Assembly (NCBI GenBank): GCA_002368605.1
Contig: DFEB01000033.1
Span: 1-64,000 of the forward strand
Source: Treponema sp. UBA3813
GTDB taxonomy: Bacteria; Spirochaetota; Spirochaetia; Treponematales; Treponemataceae
Length of the DNA: 64,000 bases
Direction: 5' to 3'
Position 1 is the stretch's first letter. Each line of letters opens with the position of its first letter. The notes under the pieces were generated by a model. That model did no database searches. It was not told where the DNA came from and saw nothing but the letters and a program-made list of their open reading frames with translations. The translations under genes and the position numbers were made by a program. Shown one piece after another: positions 32,042 through 41,221 of this stretch.

Positions 32042-34855
32042 ATGACTTCTGGACAGAAAGTTGCTTTCAGTCTTTTGATTTCTGTGCTTGCTTTTTGCGC
32101 TTTTACGCTTGTCGCTTTTTCAGGGCTTTTTGACCTTCTTGAAGTGAATTTTTATCAGCCGATGGTGCAAGAAATCAAGCAGAAAAAACTTGAGGAAATC
32201 GGGGCGGCACAAACTGAATATTTCGAAACTCTCATGAAGCGCTTTGACGCATTTACGATGAATGCAGATGTAAAGACTTATATCGAATTGCGTCCGTCCG
32301 ATAATTCAGTCAAAAAACGCGAGCTCTTGCGTTCTGAGCTTGTAACTTCAACTCCGGCTCTCACAGGGCTTCGTATCGTTGATGATAATGGCCGCAATGT
32401 TTATTTCAGCACTTTTACTTCGGATATTATCTCAGGCCGTTCTGGAATTACATATCGGAATTACGGTGGTGAAAACGAAATTAGCTACACCTCAGTCCGG
32501 GCTTTATCTCTTGTTGCTGAAAATTCTGAAGCGGTTAAAAAATGCCGCATTATTAAAGACGGCGACTCGAACCGCTTGATTTTCTCAATTCCATTCTATA
32601 ACTCTCGCTCGGAATTCAAGGGCTCTGCTCTATTTTATTGTGACGCGGCGAATTTCAGTCAGTTTTTGTTTAACAGAAATTTAATCGATATAAATGGTTT
32701 TGCCGCTCTTCTCACAAGCGAGCGAAAAAACAATGGTGAATTCGATGGCTTTGGCGGATTTGTTTTTGGTCTTCCAAACTTCGGTCTTTCTTCTTTCCGT
32801 GAACAAATTCTTCAAAAATGGCAGCAAACTCCTGAGGAATCATTTTGGAAACTTGCGCCTCTTGCTAAGGAAGGGGGCACCGTCGAAAATCCCAAAACTC
32901 TATGCGCTTTCTCCTACCAGCAGGAGCGGCAGGATTTTGGATTCATAGCCTTGTTATATGATGAGGGGGATTTGAAATTCCCGACATACATAAGACTTCT
33001 TCTTCTTGCTACGGCATTTGTCACATTTTATCTGGCTGTTTTTCTAGTCTTGAGTTTCCGCCATGATGCAATCGTTGTTATCAAAGATAAGGTTCATCGT
33101 TATGAAAACGAATTTTTTATCGGATATAAAAAGCTTGGCACTGACAATCCCCAGTATCTTGCTGAACAAAAGCCTGTTCTTGAACGGCGTATTCTAAAAA
33201 ATCTCGGTCGGAAAGGCGAAAAACATGCCTCTGAATTCAAATCAATTTTTGAAGGATATTGGCAGGAAATGATTGCCTCGTTTGGGGGGGCAGTGACTCC
33301 TAGCGTGGGTTATTTTTCATCTGTTCAAACCCCTGTAATCAATAAAGATGAGTTAAAAGCAATTGTCCGTTCTTCTCTTGAGGATATTCTCGAAAATGGG
33401 AAAATCCAGATAAATGCGGCATCAGTCGTTACGAATTCTGCTACGGTCGAAGTTCCTTCGTCTGTAACCGAAAATCAAGAAATAAACGCACATGAAGCCG
33501 AAGAAGAAATCCAAGAGGCAGAAGAAATAGAGGAAGCCGAAAGCCTTGATGAGGCAGAAACCGTCGATGAAATTGAAGAAATAGAAGATGTTCCAGTGGC
33601 AGAAAATCCAGAATCTGTTGAAGAAGTTGAAAGCGTAGAAGAAATCAATGAGGTTGAAGAGGTTCCGGAAGCAGAAAGTGCTGAATCTGAAGAATCTGCC
33701 GATGAAATTGAAGAAATAGAAGATGTTCCAGTAGCAGAAAATACAGAATCTGTTGAAGAAGTTGAAAGCGTAGAAGAAATCGATGAAGTCGAAGAGGTTC
33801 CCGAAGCAGAAGATGCTGAAGAGATAGAAGAAATTGAAGAGGCTGATCAGGTTGTAGAAGAAGCTGAAGAACTTGAAGATGTTGAAGAGGCAGAAGAAAT
33901 CCAAGAAGCGGAAGAAATCGAAGAAGCCGAAACTGTAGACGATGCAGAAGACCTTGAAATCTTAGACGAGGTTGATGAAAGTGAATACCGTGCCGATGAT
34001 TTAGCCCGAACTCTCGCTTCATTGCCAGAAAGAGCGCCTCGCTGGGATGATAATGATGAGGTTGAACTTGATGAAGACGGTTTGAGCCGTAGACTTTCAG
34101 CATCAGAGTTGCATGATATTCAAAAACTCAAGGATGTCGCAAAATCAATCGATGAGCTTGATAAGGGGCTTGAGGAATTGGAGCCTTTTGATTCAAGCCA
34201 GGCGGAGGCCTCTGAGCTTAAATCCGTTGGTGCAGACTATTATATCCCCCATTTGCTTGATAATAATATTTCTTCTGATGATGACATTTACAAAGATGAA
34301 GCCTTGCTTGAAAAAATCGAATTCGGCGTACCATCATCAGAAATCGTTGATGACAATACGAATGATTTTATTGCGGAGAATTTTACGGTTGTTCAGATGG
34401 ATTTTTCCGAACTGGATGAAATTGACGCTGACGATAAAATGTATGAAGTCAAGCAGACTGAAGATATAAAGGAAAATGAGCATTTCTTTGAAAATCCTGT
34501 TCTTCAAAAGGAGGAAACTGCCGATAATAATAGCGAAGAGATTCTTCCTGAAACAGAAATTATTTCCGATGTTGAAGAAGAACTTCCCGAAATTAAGGAA
34601 TCTCCCGAAATCGAAGAAGAACTCCCAGAAGCAGAGGAACTTGAGTCTCTGGAAGAACCGGAGGAAACAATGCCTTTTATGTTTACTAAAATTGGCTCTG
34701 TACCGACAGAAGTCTCAGAACTTTCATCAGATGTTCCCGATTCAATCGTTCAGGAAAGTGACGGAACTTTTCGTGTAACAGAACTTTCTCCTGAGATTAC
34801 GGCTATTCCCCTTAATATGGAATTTAAAAAACTCGTTGATTCAATAATGCACTAA
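32042..34855 (+). CDS. Large membrane protein with periplasmic sensor-like domain and acidic repeat tail
   Basis: The 937-residue protein has membrane helices at about 8-30 and 318-340. The periplasmic part between them includes a PAS/Cache-like stretch (LVTSTPALTGLRIVDDNGRNVYFSTF). After the second helix comes a basic cytoplasmic segment. From about residue 480 to 650 there is a Glu/Ile/Val repeat region, with a 45-residue unit starting DEIEEIEDVPVAEN present twice at 135-base spacing. The rest stays acidic to the end. No kinase, HAMP or MCP domain is visible. Function unknown; the long acidic cytoplasmic tail suggests a scaffold or binding partner. The prepilin peptidase gene follows 9 bases later. 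Confidence 0.75.
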   Translation: MTSGQKVAFSLLISVLAFCAFTLVAFSGLFDLLEVNFYQPMVQEIKQKKLEEIGAAQTEYFETLMKRFDAFTMNADVKTYIELRPSDNSVKKRELLRSELVTSTPALTGLRIVDDNGRNVYFSTFTSDIISGRSGITYRNYGGENEISYTSVRALSLVAENSEAVKKCRIIKDGDSNRLIFSIPFYNSRSEFKGSALFYCDAANFSQFLFNRNLIDINGFAALLTSERKNNGEFDGFGGFVFGLPNFGLSSFREQILQKWQQTPEESFWKLAPLAKEGGTVENPKTLCAFSYQQERQDFGFIALLYDEGDLKFPTYIRLLLLATAFVTFYLAVFLVLSFRHDAIVVIKDKVHRYENEFFIGYKKLGTDNPQYLAEQKPVLERRILKNLGRKGEKHASEFKSIFEGYWQEMIASFGGAVTPSVGYFSSVQTPVINKDELKAIVRSSLEDILENGKIQINAASVVTNSATVEVPSSVTENQEINAHEAEEEIQEAEEIEEAESLDEAETVDEIEEIEDVPVAENPESVEEVESVEEINEVEEVPEAESAESEESADEIEEIEDVPVAENTESVEEVESVEEIDEVEEVPEAEDAEEIEEIEEADQVVEEAEELEDVEEAEEIQEAEEIEEAETVDDAEDLEILDEVDESEYRADDLARTLASLPERAPRWDDNDEVELDEDGLSRRLSASELHDIQKLKDVAKSIDELDKGLEELEPFDSSQAEASELKSVGADYYIPHLLDNNISSDDDIYKDEALLEKIEFGVPSSEIVDDNTNDFIAENFTVVQMDFSELDEIDADDKMYEVKQTEDIKENEHFFENPVLQKEETADNNSEEILPETEIISDVEEELPEIKESPEIEEELPEAEELESLEEPEETMPFMFTKIGSVPTEVSELSSDVPDSIVQESDGTFRVTELSPEITAIPLNMEFKKLVDSIMH
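33566..33835 (+). repeat. In-frame 135-base tandem repeat in the acidic protein gene
   Basis: The unit beginning GATGAAATTGAAGAAATAGA at 33566 recurs at 33701 with few changes. The second copy diverges after about 115 bases. It encodes 45-residue Glu/Val/Ile-rich units and may expand or contract between strains. Confidence 0.75.
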
Positions 34856-34864
34856 GGTCTCTAA

Positions 34865-35347
34865 ATGGACAAAACGCTTCTTGTTTTGACGGCTTTATAT
34901 CTTCTTTTTGCGATTCCGCTTTCTTTAATGGATTCCAAAAAATTCAGGATTTCGATACCGCTTCTGCTTTTTGCCTCGCTTTTTCTTCTTGTTTGTCGTT
35001 TTGTTTTTCTTTCTATGCCGCTTTTGTCAGGCGCAAAAAATCTTTTCTTTGCTTTGACTTCTTCTTTTTTGATTTATTTTTGCACTAGAGTTTTGAGTGG
35101 AGAAGGTCTTGGTTTCGGGGATGTTTTTTTTGGAATGTACTCAGCCCTATACACTGGATTTTATCTGAACATAATTTGTACGGTTTTTGCCGCATTGCTA
35201 GGCGTACTCTATTATTTATTGCTGGCTATTCTTCAGAAAATGAAAAAAAAGCAACTTGTGCACCGACCGATTTTTGCGATACCTTTTGTACCATTTATCA
35301 CTGCCGGTTCGGTGCTTGGCGTCCTGCTTTTTTATGTTATTGCTTAG
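34865..35347 (+). CDS. Prepilin-peptidase-like (A24) membrane protease
   Basis: The 160-residue protein is a multi-helix membrane protein with the aspartic-protease motif GEGLGFGDVFFGMYSALYTGF (second catalytic Asp), and an earlier Asp in SLMDSKKFRI that fits the first. It lacks the N-terminal methyltransferase domain of PilD, so it is of the short TadV/CpaA-like kind. It should cleave prepilin-type leaders. No pilin gene lies in the window. Its 3' end overlaps the convergent DUF5312-like gene by 4 bases. Confidence 0.75.
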   Translation: MDKTLLVLTALYLLFAIPLSLMDSKKFRISIPLLLFASLFLLVCRFVFLSMPLLSGAKNLFFALTSSFLIYFCTRVLSGEGLGFGDVFFGMYSALYTGFYLNIICTVFAALLGVLYYLLLAILQKMKKKQLVHRPIFAIPFVPFITAGSVLGVLLFYVIA

Positions 35348-36879
35348 CCCTGTCCGCCGCCAACGAGAGCCTGCATAAGCTGAACGATTAAATAAATCTT
35401 TTTATAGACTTCAACGCTCAAATCTTTTATTGGAGTTTCTGCAAAGCGGTCAAGTTCTTTCCAGTTCGTGAGCATTTCTGGACGCGTTTTCTGATAGTCC
35501 TCAAGGAGCATTTTTGTGTTCTTGCCGAATACAATCAATTGTTTTGTCGCGCTGATGATGTATTCTTTGGCCAGCGTGTTATTGTCGCGAAGCGTTGTTT
35601 TTATGATGCTTGCGGCTTCTTTGTCGCGGTCTGCACGAGGAAGTAATGTCTTGAGTTTGATTCCGTATTCGCCTTCTTCTTCGGAGAGGTTTTTATCGAA
35701 AATAGTGATTTTTTCTGAATATTCGAGGAGCGCATTGTAAGCATCGCTCATTTCGGCTGATAGAGGTGTTGTCGTCCATTTTCCGCGGATGAGAACGAGG
35801 TCGGCGTAGGCTCGGATGTCGCGTTTTACATATTCAAGAAGGAAAGCCTTCAGGTAATTGAGAGGCCTTGTATACTCGAATCCGCCTAGATTTTTCTTTG
35901 TGAAATAAGAGCTTTGTTCGTCGGTGTAGTTTTGAAGAGAAGAAATGCTTGTTGTCCCGAAAATCTGCTTGAGCAGAGTATCAGTCTTTGAGTTTTTGAG
36001 GGCATTTTCGAGCTTGTTGATTGTTGTTTGAGCCTCAGTTTTTATTTTGTCGATGTAATCCTCGACGATTTGCTCATGTTTTTCTTCGTATTTTACTTCG
36101 TAGAGAGGATCTTTTGTTGTGAGCTGGATAATCATTTCGAAAACATGTGATGCCTTGAGCTGGGTGAGTCTTGAGACGATTTTTGACCACTGACCAGCCT
36201 TGATTGGTTCAGTTCCACCCCGCATGTTTTTGAGAAGTTGCATTAAATCAGTCCAATCTTCTCCTAAAGGAAGCGAGTAGAGAACTGAAAGAAAGTCTTT
36301 AAGGTCGTCACTAATGTAAGAAGCGTCAATTGCATTAAGTTTTGGTGCTTTTGAAAATTCATTCTCACGGATTGTCGAGTCGAATTTTTTGAGGATAAAG
36401 AAATAGTCGAATGTACAGAAAGCCTTGAATGCCAAAAGTTTTTGATAGAGATTGTCGATAAGCTGAATCTTTGACTGGTCGAATTCTCCTGAGAATGCAG
36501 TAATATCGGCCTTTACCTTTGACTTGATTTGAGCAAAGTCACCGGATTTTGCGCTTTCTTGGATTGCTTCTTCTGAAAGGGACTCTGCAAGCTGTTTTTG
36601 ATTTTCTGAAAGCCCTGTGTTGATGACTGTGCTTTTGTAGTAGTTCGGGTTTTGCTGACTGTTAAACAAAGTCTGACAACTTGAAAGTGCCTTGTAGAGG
36701 TCGAAGAAGAATTTTCCCATTATGGGAAGAGCTTGATCCGAACTTGCCTTATAGAATTTAAAATGAGTTTTTGAAAGATTTTTAGCGATATTTTTTAATT
36801 GCTTTTTTTTTGCGGCATCGGCGTCTCTTCCGCCAACAAGTGAGCCTAGTAGTTTCTGAAAAATTGATTCTTTTGCCAT
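35344..36879 (-). CDS. Spirochaete-specific soluble protein (DUF5312-like)
   Basis: The 511-residue, mostly alpha-helical protein has no signal peptide or membrane helix. It starts AKESIFQKLLGSLVGGRDADAAKKKQLKNIAKNLS, and I believe it belongs to the Treponema family DUF5312; that assignment is from memory of the family, not a search. Helical stretches such as FFFDLYKALSSCQTLF and DLKDFLSVLYSLPLGEDW give no catalytic hint. It is single-gene, between two convergent or divergent envelope genes. Confidence 0.65.
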   Translation of the reverse strand: MAKESIFQKLLGSLVGGRDADAAKKKQLKNIAKNLSKTHFKFYKASSDQALPIMGKFFFDLYKALSSCQTLFNSQQNPNYYKSTVINTGLSENQKQLAESLSEEAIQESAKSGDFAQIKSKVKADITAFSGEFDQSKIQLIDNLYQKLLAFKAFCTFDYFFILKKFDSTIRENEFSKAPKLNAIDASYISDDLKDFLSVLYSLPLGEDWTDLMQLLKNMRGGTEPIKAGQWSKIVSRLTQLKASHVFEMIIQLTTKDPLYEVKYEEKHEQIVEDYIDKIKTEAQTTINKLENALKNSKTDTLLKQIFGTTSISSLQNYTDEQSSYFTKKNLGGFEYTRPLNYLKAFLLEYVKRDIRAYADLVLIRGKWTTTPLSAEMSDAYNALLEYSEKITIFDKNLSEEEGEYGIKLKTLLPRADRDKEAASIIKTTLRDNNTLAKEYIISATKQLIVFGKNTKMLLEDYQKTRPEMLTNWKELDRFAETPIKDLSVEVYKKIYLIVQLMQALVGGGQG

Positions 36880-36921
36880 AGTTTAAATATGATGAATTCT
36901 TATTATAAAGTCAAATACTTC

Positions 36922-36950
36922 ATGACAAATATATGTTTTTTTGCTATCCT
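36922..36950 (+). promoter_or_regulatory. Promoter of the UPF0164-like gene
   Basis: ATGACA (36922-36927), a 17-base spacer and TATCCT (36945-36950). ATG 36972 follows with GGAGG between, so this transcript does have a normal leader. Confidence 0.5.
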
Positions 36951-36971
36951 AAATATCCATGGGAGGATTTC

Positions 36972-38066
36972 ATGAAAAAATTGTTTGCTGCATTATTCGC
37001 GCTTTCTGTTTTGTGTGCGAATGTTTTTGCATATGACCCGCCGGCAGGAGGTCAAAACGTGCTTAGGTTGACCAGCCCGGAACTTATTACCAGCGCAAAT
37101 TCTTCTGCAGGTGGTGGAATTTTTGGTGTTACGCCAGACTCCATCATAAATAACCCGGCTCTTACTGCATGGGAGCAAAGAATTACTCTTGATGCGGCTG
37201 GAACTCTGCTCCTTAGCACAAACAGTGATGACAACCGTAAACTGGGATTTGCCGTTGAAGGTGGTTTGCTTATTCCGTCTCGATGGTGTGTCATGTCAAC
37301 GCTTTTTCAGGGAATTTGGTCAGAGTATGTGGATATGCCGGTTGGCAACAGCGTAAATGCTTCGCTTGCTTTTTCAAAAGATGTAACGGATCAGGTTTCA
37401 GTAGGTATCAGTGGCAATTTTGGTTTTGTATACGGTGACAGTGATTCTGTTGGTTCTGACTGGACGGCGAGTGGTGCAGTCGGTGCCTTTTACAATTTCG
37501 GTGATTTGTTCTTTATGCGTAACCTCCGCTTCGGAGCGGCGATGAGCAACATCGGTAAAATGTATTCAAAAACAAAAGTATTCGGAATTAAATCCGTAAA
37601 GGACTACAATGACGGAAAGCCGGTCAAAGAATCAGAGAGTTGGCCTGGATTGTGTACTGTTCGCACTGGCGTTGCGGCAAGTTTTGTCAAAACCAGTGAT
37701 TTTGAGCTTGGAGCTTCCATTGATTTTGCCTATCCGTCCTTTCAGAATGTCGTAGTCGATACAGGTCTTCAAATTCAAATCAAAGATTTCCTCAAAATCT
37801 CATCTTCATGGGAATTTGATGTTATGGAATTCACAAACGGTGCAAAGAACATAATGCCGTCAATTGGTGCCAGTTTCAAATTCCGCTTTAAGTCAAAAGA
37901 AGGCTCTTACCTTGCGCGAAAGGGATGGGCTGAGAGCGATATGACTGTTTCGACCGCATATAAACTTATGTATAAGAATATTCACGCTCTGAGTGCTGGT
38001 GCTGTAATGAATCTCGGACTTGAGGATACGAAAGCGCCTGAAGTTATCTTGTGGGGAGAAGAATAA
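36972..38066 (+). CDS. UPF0164/PorV-like outer-membrane barrel protein
   Basis: The 364-residue protein has a signal peptide (MKKLFAALFALSVLCANVFA). The next part, AGGGIFGVTPDSIINNPALTAWEQRITLDAAGT, matches the N-terminal pattern of FadL/PorV-type barrels and the treponemal UPF0164 family. The rest is regular amphipathic beta strands (NLRFGAAMSNIGKMYS, FELGASIDFAYPSF, ALSAGAVMNLGLEDTKAPEVI). ATG 36972 has GGAGG just upstream; 13 upstream codons are rejected. It ends 1 base before the OmpA-like gene, and the pair probably works together at the outer membrane. Confidence 0.78.
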   Translation: MKKLFAALFALSVLCANVFAYDPPAGGQNVLRLTSPELITSANSSAGGGIFGVTPDSIINNPALTAWEQRITLDAAGTLLLSTNSDDNRKLGFAVEGGLLIPSRWCVMSTLFQGIWSEYVDMPVGNSVNASLAFSKDVTDQVSVGISGNFGFVYGDSDSVGSDWTASGAVGAFYNFGDLFFMRNLRFGAAMSNIGKMYSKTKVFGIKSVKDYNDGKPVKESESWPGLCTVRTGVAASFVKTSDFELGASIDFAYPSFQNVVVDTGLQIQIKDFLKISSSWEFDVMEFTNGAKNIMPSIGASFKFRFKSKEGSYLARKGWAESDMTVSTAYKLMYKNIHALSAGAVMNLGLEDTKAPEVILWGEE

Positions 38067-38067
38067 A

Positions 38068-41000
38068 ATGAAAAAAACATTGCTTGCATTTACGACCGCA
38101 CTCCTTGTTGCAGGTCTTGCCTATTCAGAAAAAAGCCCTGTGTACATTTCTCCGAACAATGATGGTAAAAAAGATTTTCTTGAGGTTCCTTTTAAAATCA
38201 AAGAAAATCGCTATGTAAAGGACTGGTCCTTTGTTATAGAAGACTCAAAAGGAAATGTAATCCGAACAATCGGCAATAAAGAGAGACGAGAGTCAAAAAT
38301 TACTTTCAAAACATTCTGGAAGGCACTTTTTACTCCAAAATCAGGTGTTTCTATACCTTCGAGTGTCGTATGGAACGGTATTATGGATTCTGGAGAAGTT
38401 GCTCCTGATGGGACTTACTACTACTACGCGACGGCCACAGATGACAATGGTAATTCTGCTTCAACAGAAAAATTCGTCGTCATTGTTGACAATACACCTC
38501 CAGAGGTTGATTTGGCTCAGCCGTCTTCAAACGAAAAAATCTTCGGCGAAGGCTCTAAGCCAGTTCTTTCAGTAAGGCAGAAGGGTTCTGAGGAGGATTC
38601 ATGGATTGGTGTTTTCTCTGACGCAACTGGAAAGGCTGTCCGCACTTACAAGTGGACTTCAAGTGAGCCATTGAATTTTGAGTGGAATGGCTCTGATGAT
38701 AACGGGGCTCCTCTTCCTGACGGCGTTTATACATACAAAGTTGCGGCAACGGATCGAGCGGGCAACGACTCTGCTCCAGCAACAATCACGAATATCATTT
38801 ATTCTGCTGACAAGCCTGCAACGAACATTTCAATCATCGGAAGCAAGTATTTTTCTCCTAACGGAAACGGCGTAAACGATACGATTTCATTCTTCGTGAA
38901 AATTCCTGTTCCAGACGCAAAATCTGTAAACAAACTGGTTGAATGGTCTGTCAAAGTTGTCGATGCGAAAGGAAACACTGTAAAAACTTACAGTGGCACA
39001 GAGAATCCTCCGAGCAAAGTAGAATTTAACGGAAAGACTGATTCTGGCTCAGACGCTCCTGAAGGCTTGTATCAGGCTGTCGTTTCTGCAAAATATTCAA
39101 ACGGCTTCGTTCCTGATCTCGTAAAATCACCGGAGTTTACTTTGGATAAAACAGCTCCGTTGGCAAAAATCAAGCAGTCAAGCACGACTTTCTCTCCTGA
39201 TGGTGATGGAAATCTTGATACTATGATTATTACTCAGGATGTGGCTTCTGATTCCCTTTCGCCTGTTGAGGACTGGCTTGGACGCATAGTTGACTCAAAC
39301 GGAAAAACTGTTCGTGAATTCGATTTTGGCTCATTCCCGCCAGAAAAAGTGGTTTGGGATGGTCTTGATGATTCTGGTTCCCTTGTTTCAGACGGAAAAT
39401 ATAAATACATTCTCTCTGCGACGGATTTGGCTGGAAACTCTTCTGAAACATCAATCAATGAAATTGCCCTTGATACAAGCAAGACTGAGCTTCTGCTGGC
39501 AGTTGCGCCGTCAGCCTTTAATCCTGCTTCAGCAGACAAGTCAAAGGCTTCTGTCAAACTTTCGCCAGTCGTAAAAGCTGGCAGCGCGATCAGTTCGTAT
39601 AATGTCGAAATCAAAAATGCAAAGGGTGAGACTGTCTGGACTCAAAGCGGCTCTTCTCTGCCGTCTTCGATTTCATGGAATGGACTTGCTTCAAGTGGAG
39701 CCCGTTGTGATGATGGAAAATATGTCGCAAGCCTTTCGACTAAATCAACAAACGGAAGTGAGGCAAAAACCTCAAGCCAGTCTTTCGTTCTTGATACGAT
39801 CGCGCCTTCGATTTCTCTTGCAAGTCCCTATACATTATTCTCTCCTGACGGAGACGGCAAAAAAGATACCTTGCCTATTAATGCAGAGTCTTCTGCAGAA
39901 GATAAATGGAATGCTTCTATCTACGACAGTAAGAATCAGCTTGTCCGCTCTTATACATGGCAGGGTAAGGTTCCTTCACAAATCGAATGGAATGGTACTG
40001 ATAATTCTGGAAATAAAGTTGCTGATGGAGTGTATCGAATGGTCTTTGTTTCGGAAGATGCGGCCGGCAATAAAGGAAGTGCAGAAATTGCAAGCATCCG
40101 TGTCGATAATCGCGAGACCAAGGCTTATATCACGGCGGAACTTGATGCATTTAGTCCGAATGCCGATGGATTCCTTGAAACTCAGAAACTTTCGCTCCGT
40201 CCTTCTCTAAAAGAGGGCGTTGAGTCATGGGCTGTTTCAGTCGTAACTCCAGAAGGAAAAACCGTTAAATCATGGAGCGATAAAGATCAGAAAGACATGC
40301 CTGCTGAAATCACTTGGAACGGTCTTGATTCAGAAGGAAATGTTGCAGAAGGCGCATTCATTGCAAATCTCAAGATGGTTTACGCTAAGGGTAACGAAGT
40401 TGATGTCAATTCTTCACTCTTCATCTGTTCTGTTACTCCTCCGCAACTCACTGTTAAAACAGCTCCTCAGTATTTCTCGCCAGATAACGATGGAGAGAAT
40501 GATGATTTGTATATCCAGCTTAAAGGCAGTGATATTGTGCCTCTTAAAAACTGGTCATTTGTCATCAAAGATCCCAATGGAAAACCTTTCTGGTCAACGA
40601 GTGGAAAATCTTCTATTACAGAGCGTATCGTTTGGGACGGTCGAGGCAATAACGGTGAGCTTGTTCAGTCTGCTACGGACTACCCCTATACCTTTACCGT
40701 TACTGACACTCTCGGCATGACAAGCACTGTTGAGGGCAAAATCGAAGTCGATATCCTTGTTATCCGTGTCGGTGATGTGCTCAAAATGGCAGTTCCTTCT
40801 ATTATTTTCCGTCAGGATGCATCTGATTTTGGTATCCAAGTCCTTGACGCAAATGGAAAGGTCACAAAGCCTGGAATTACTCAGGCTCAAGCTGCAAACA
40901 ACGAGCGAATTCTCAAGCGAATCGCACAGATTCTCAACAAGTTCAAAAACTACACTGTCACTGTTGAAGGACACGCAAATTCTGTCACAGGACTTGAAGA

Positions 41001-41208
41001 AGAGGAAACAACGAACAAGTATGGTCTTGCTCTTGAGCCTCTCTCAAAAGACCGTGCTGAATTCGTCAAAGAAAAACTCAAGAGTTACGGCGTTGCAGGC
41101 GACAGACTTTCTGCGCTTGGTCGCGGTGGACGACAGCCAGTTGCTGCCAGAGGGGACAAAGACAACGCATGGAAGAACCGACGAGTTGAATTTATCCTCA
41201 ATAAGTAG
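38068..41208 (+). CDS. OmpA-family protein with about eight FlgD-like Ig repeats
   Basis: The 1046-residue secreted protein has a signal peptide (MKKTLLAFTTALLVAGLAYS). It has about eight repeats of 90-110 residues, each with an FSPDGDG-type calcium-like loop (six clear copies, among them ISPNNDG, FSPNGNG, FSPDGDG twice and FSPDNDG) and a VVWNG...DG.Y turn as in FlgD Ig-like and gliding-motility C-terminal domains. The C-terminal about 130 residues are an OmpA domain (VEGHANSVTG, LSKDRAEFVKEKLKSYGV, NRRVEF) that binds peptidoglycan. It probably links the outer membrane to the cell wall with a long repeat stalk. RBS GGGGAG is 8 bases before ATG. Confidence 0.85.
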   Translation: MKKTLLAFTTALLVAGLAYSEKSPVYISPNNDGKKDFLEVPFKIKENRYVKDWSFVIEDSKGNVIRTIGNKERRESKITFKTFWKALFTPKSGVSIPSSVVWNGIMDSGEVAPDGTYYYYATATDDNGNSASTEKFVVIVDNTPPEVDLAQPSSNEKIFGEGSKPVLSVRQKGSEEDSWIGVFSDATGKAVRTYKWTSSEPLNFEWNGSDDNGAPLPDGVYTYKVAATDRAGNDSAPATITNIIYSADKPATNISIIGSKYFSPNGNGVNDTISFFVKIPVPDAKSVNKLVEWSVKVVDAKGNTVKTYSGTENPPSKVEFNGKTDSGSDAPEGLYQAVVSAKYSNGFVPDLVKSPEFTLDKTAPLAKIKQSSTTFSPDGDGNLDTMIITQDVASDSLSPVEDWLGRIVDSNGKTVREFDFGSFPPEKVVWDGLDDSGSLVSDGKYKYILSATDLAGNSSETSINEIALDTSKTELLLAVAPSAFNPASADKSKASVKLSPVVKAGSAISSYNVEIKNAKGETVWTQSGSSLPSSISWNGLASSGARCDDGKYVASLSTKSTNGSEAKTSSQSFVLDTIAPSISLASPYTLFSPDGDGKKDTLPINAESSAEDKWNASIYDSKNQLVRSYTWQGKVPSQIEWNGTDNSGNKVADGVYRMVFVSEDAAGNKGSAEIASIRVDNRETKAYITAELDAFSPNADGFLETQKLSLRPSLKEGVESWAVSVVTPEGKTVKSWSDKDQKDMPAEITWNGLDSEGNVAEGAFIANLKMVYAKGNEVDVNSSLFICSVTPPQLTVKTAPQYFSPDNDGENDDLYIQLKGSDIVPLKNWSFVIKDPNGKPFWSTSGKSSITERIVWDGRGNNGELVQSATDYPYTFTVTDTLGMTSTVEGKIEVDILVIRVGDVLKMAVPSIIFRQDASDFGIQVLDANGKVTKPGITQAQAANNERILKRIAQILNKFKNYTVTVEGHANSVTGLEEEETTNKYGLALEPLSKDRAEFVKEKLKSYGVAGDRLSALGRGGRQPVAARGDKDNAWKNRRVEFILNK

Positions 41209-41221
41209 TTCTGAAATAACT

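Noticed and set aside
33422..34103. Phe- or Leu-rich antisense frames opposite the acidic protein
   Set aside because: They mirror the GAA-rich repeat (TTC on the other strand) and look like membrane proteins only for that reason.
40730..41221. Upstream extension of the TIGR02757 frame into the OmpA-like gene
   Set aside because: The OmpA frame is clearly coding there; the family match begins only near 41222.
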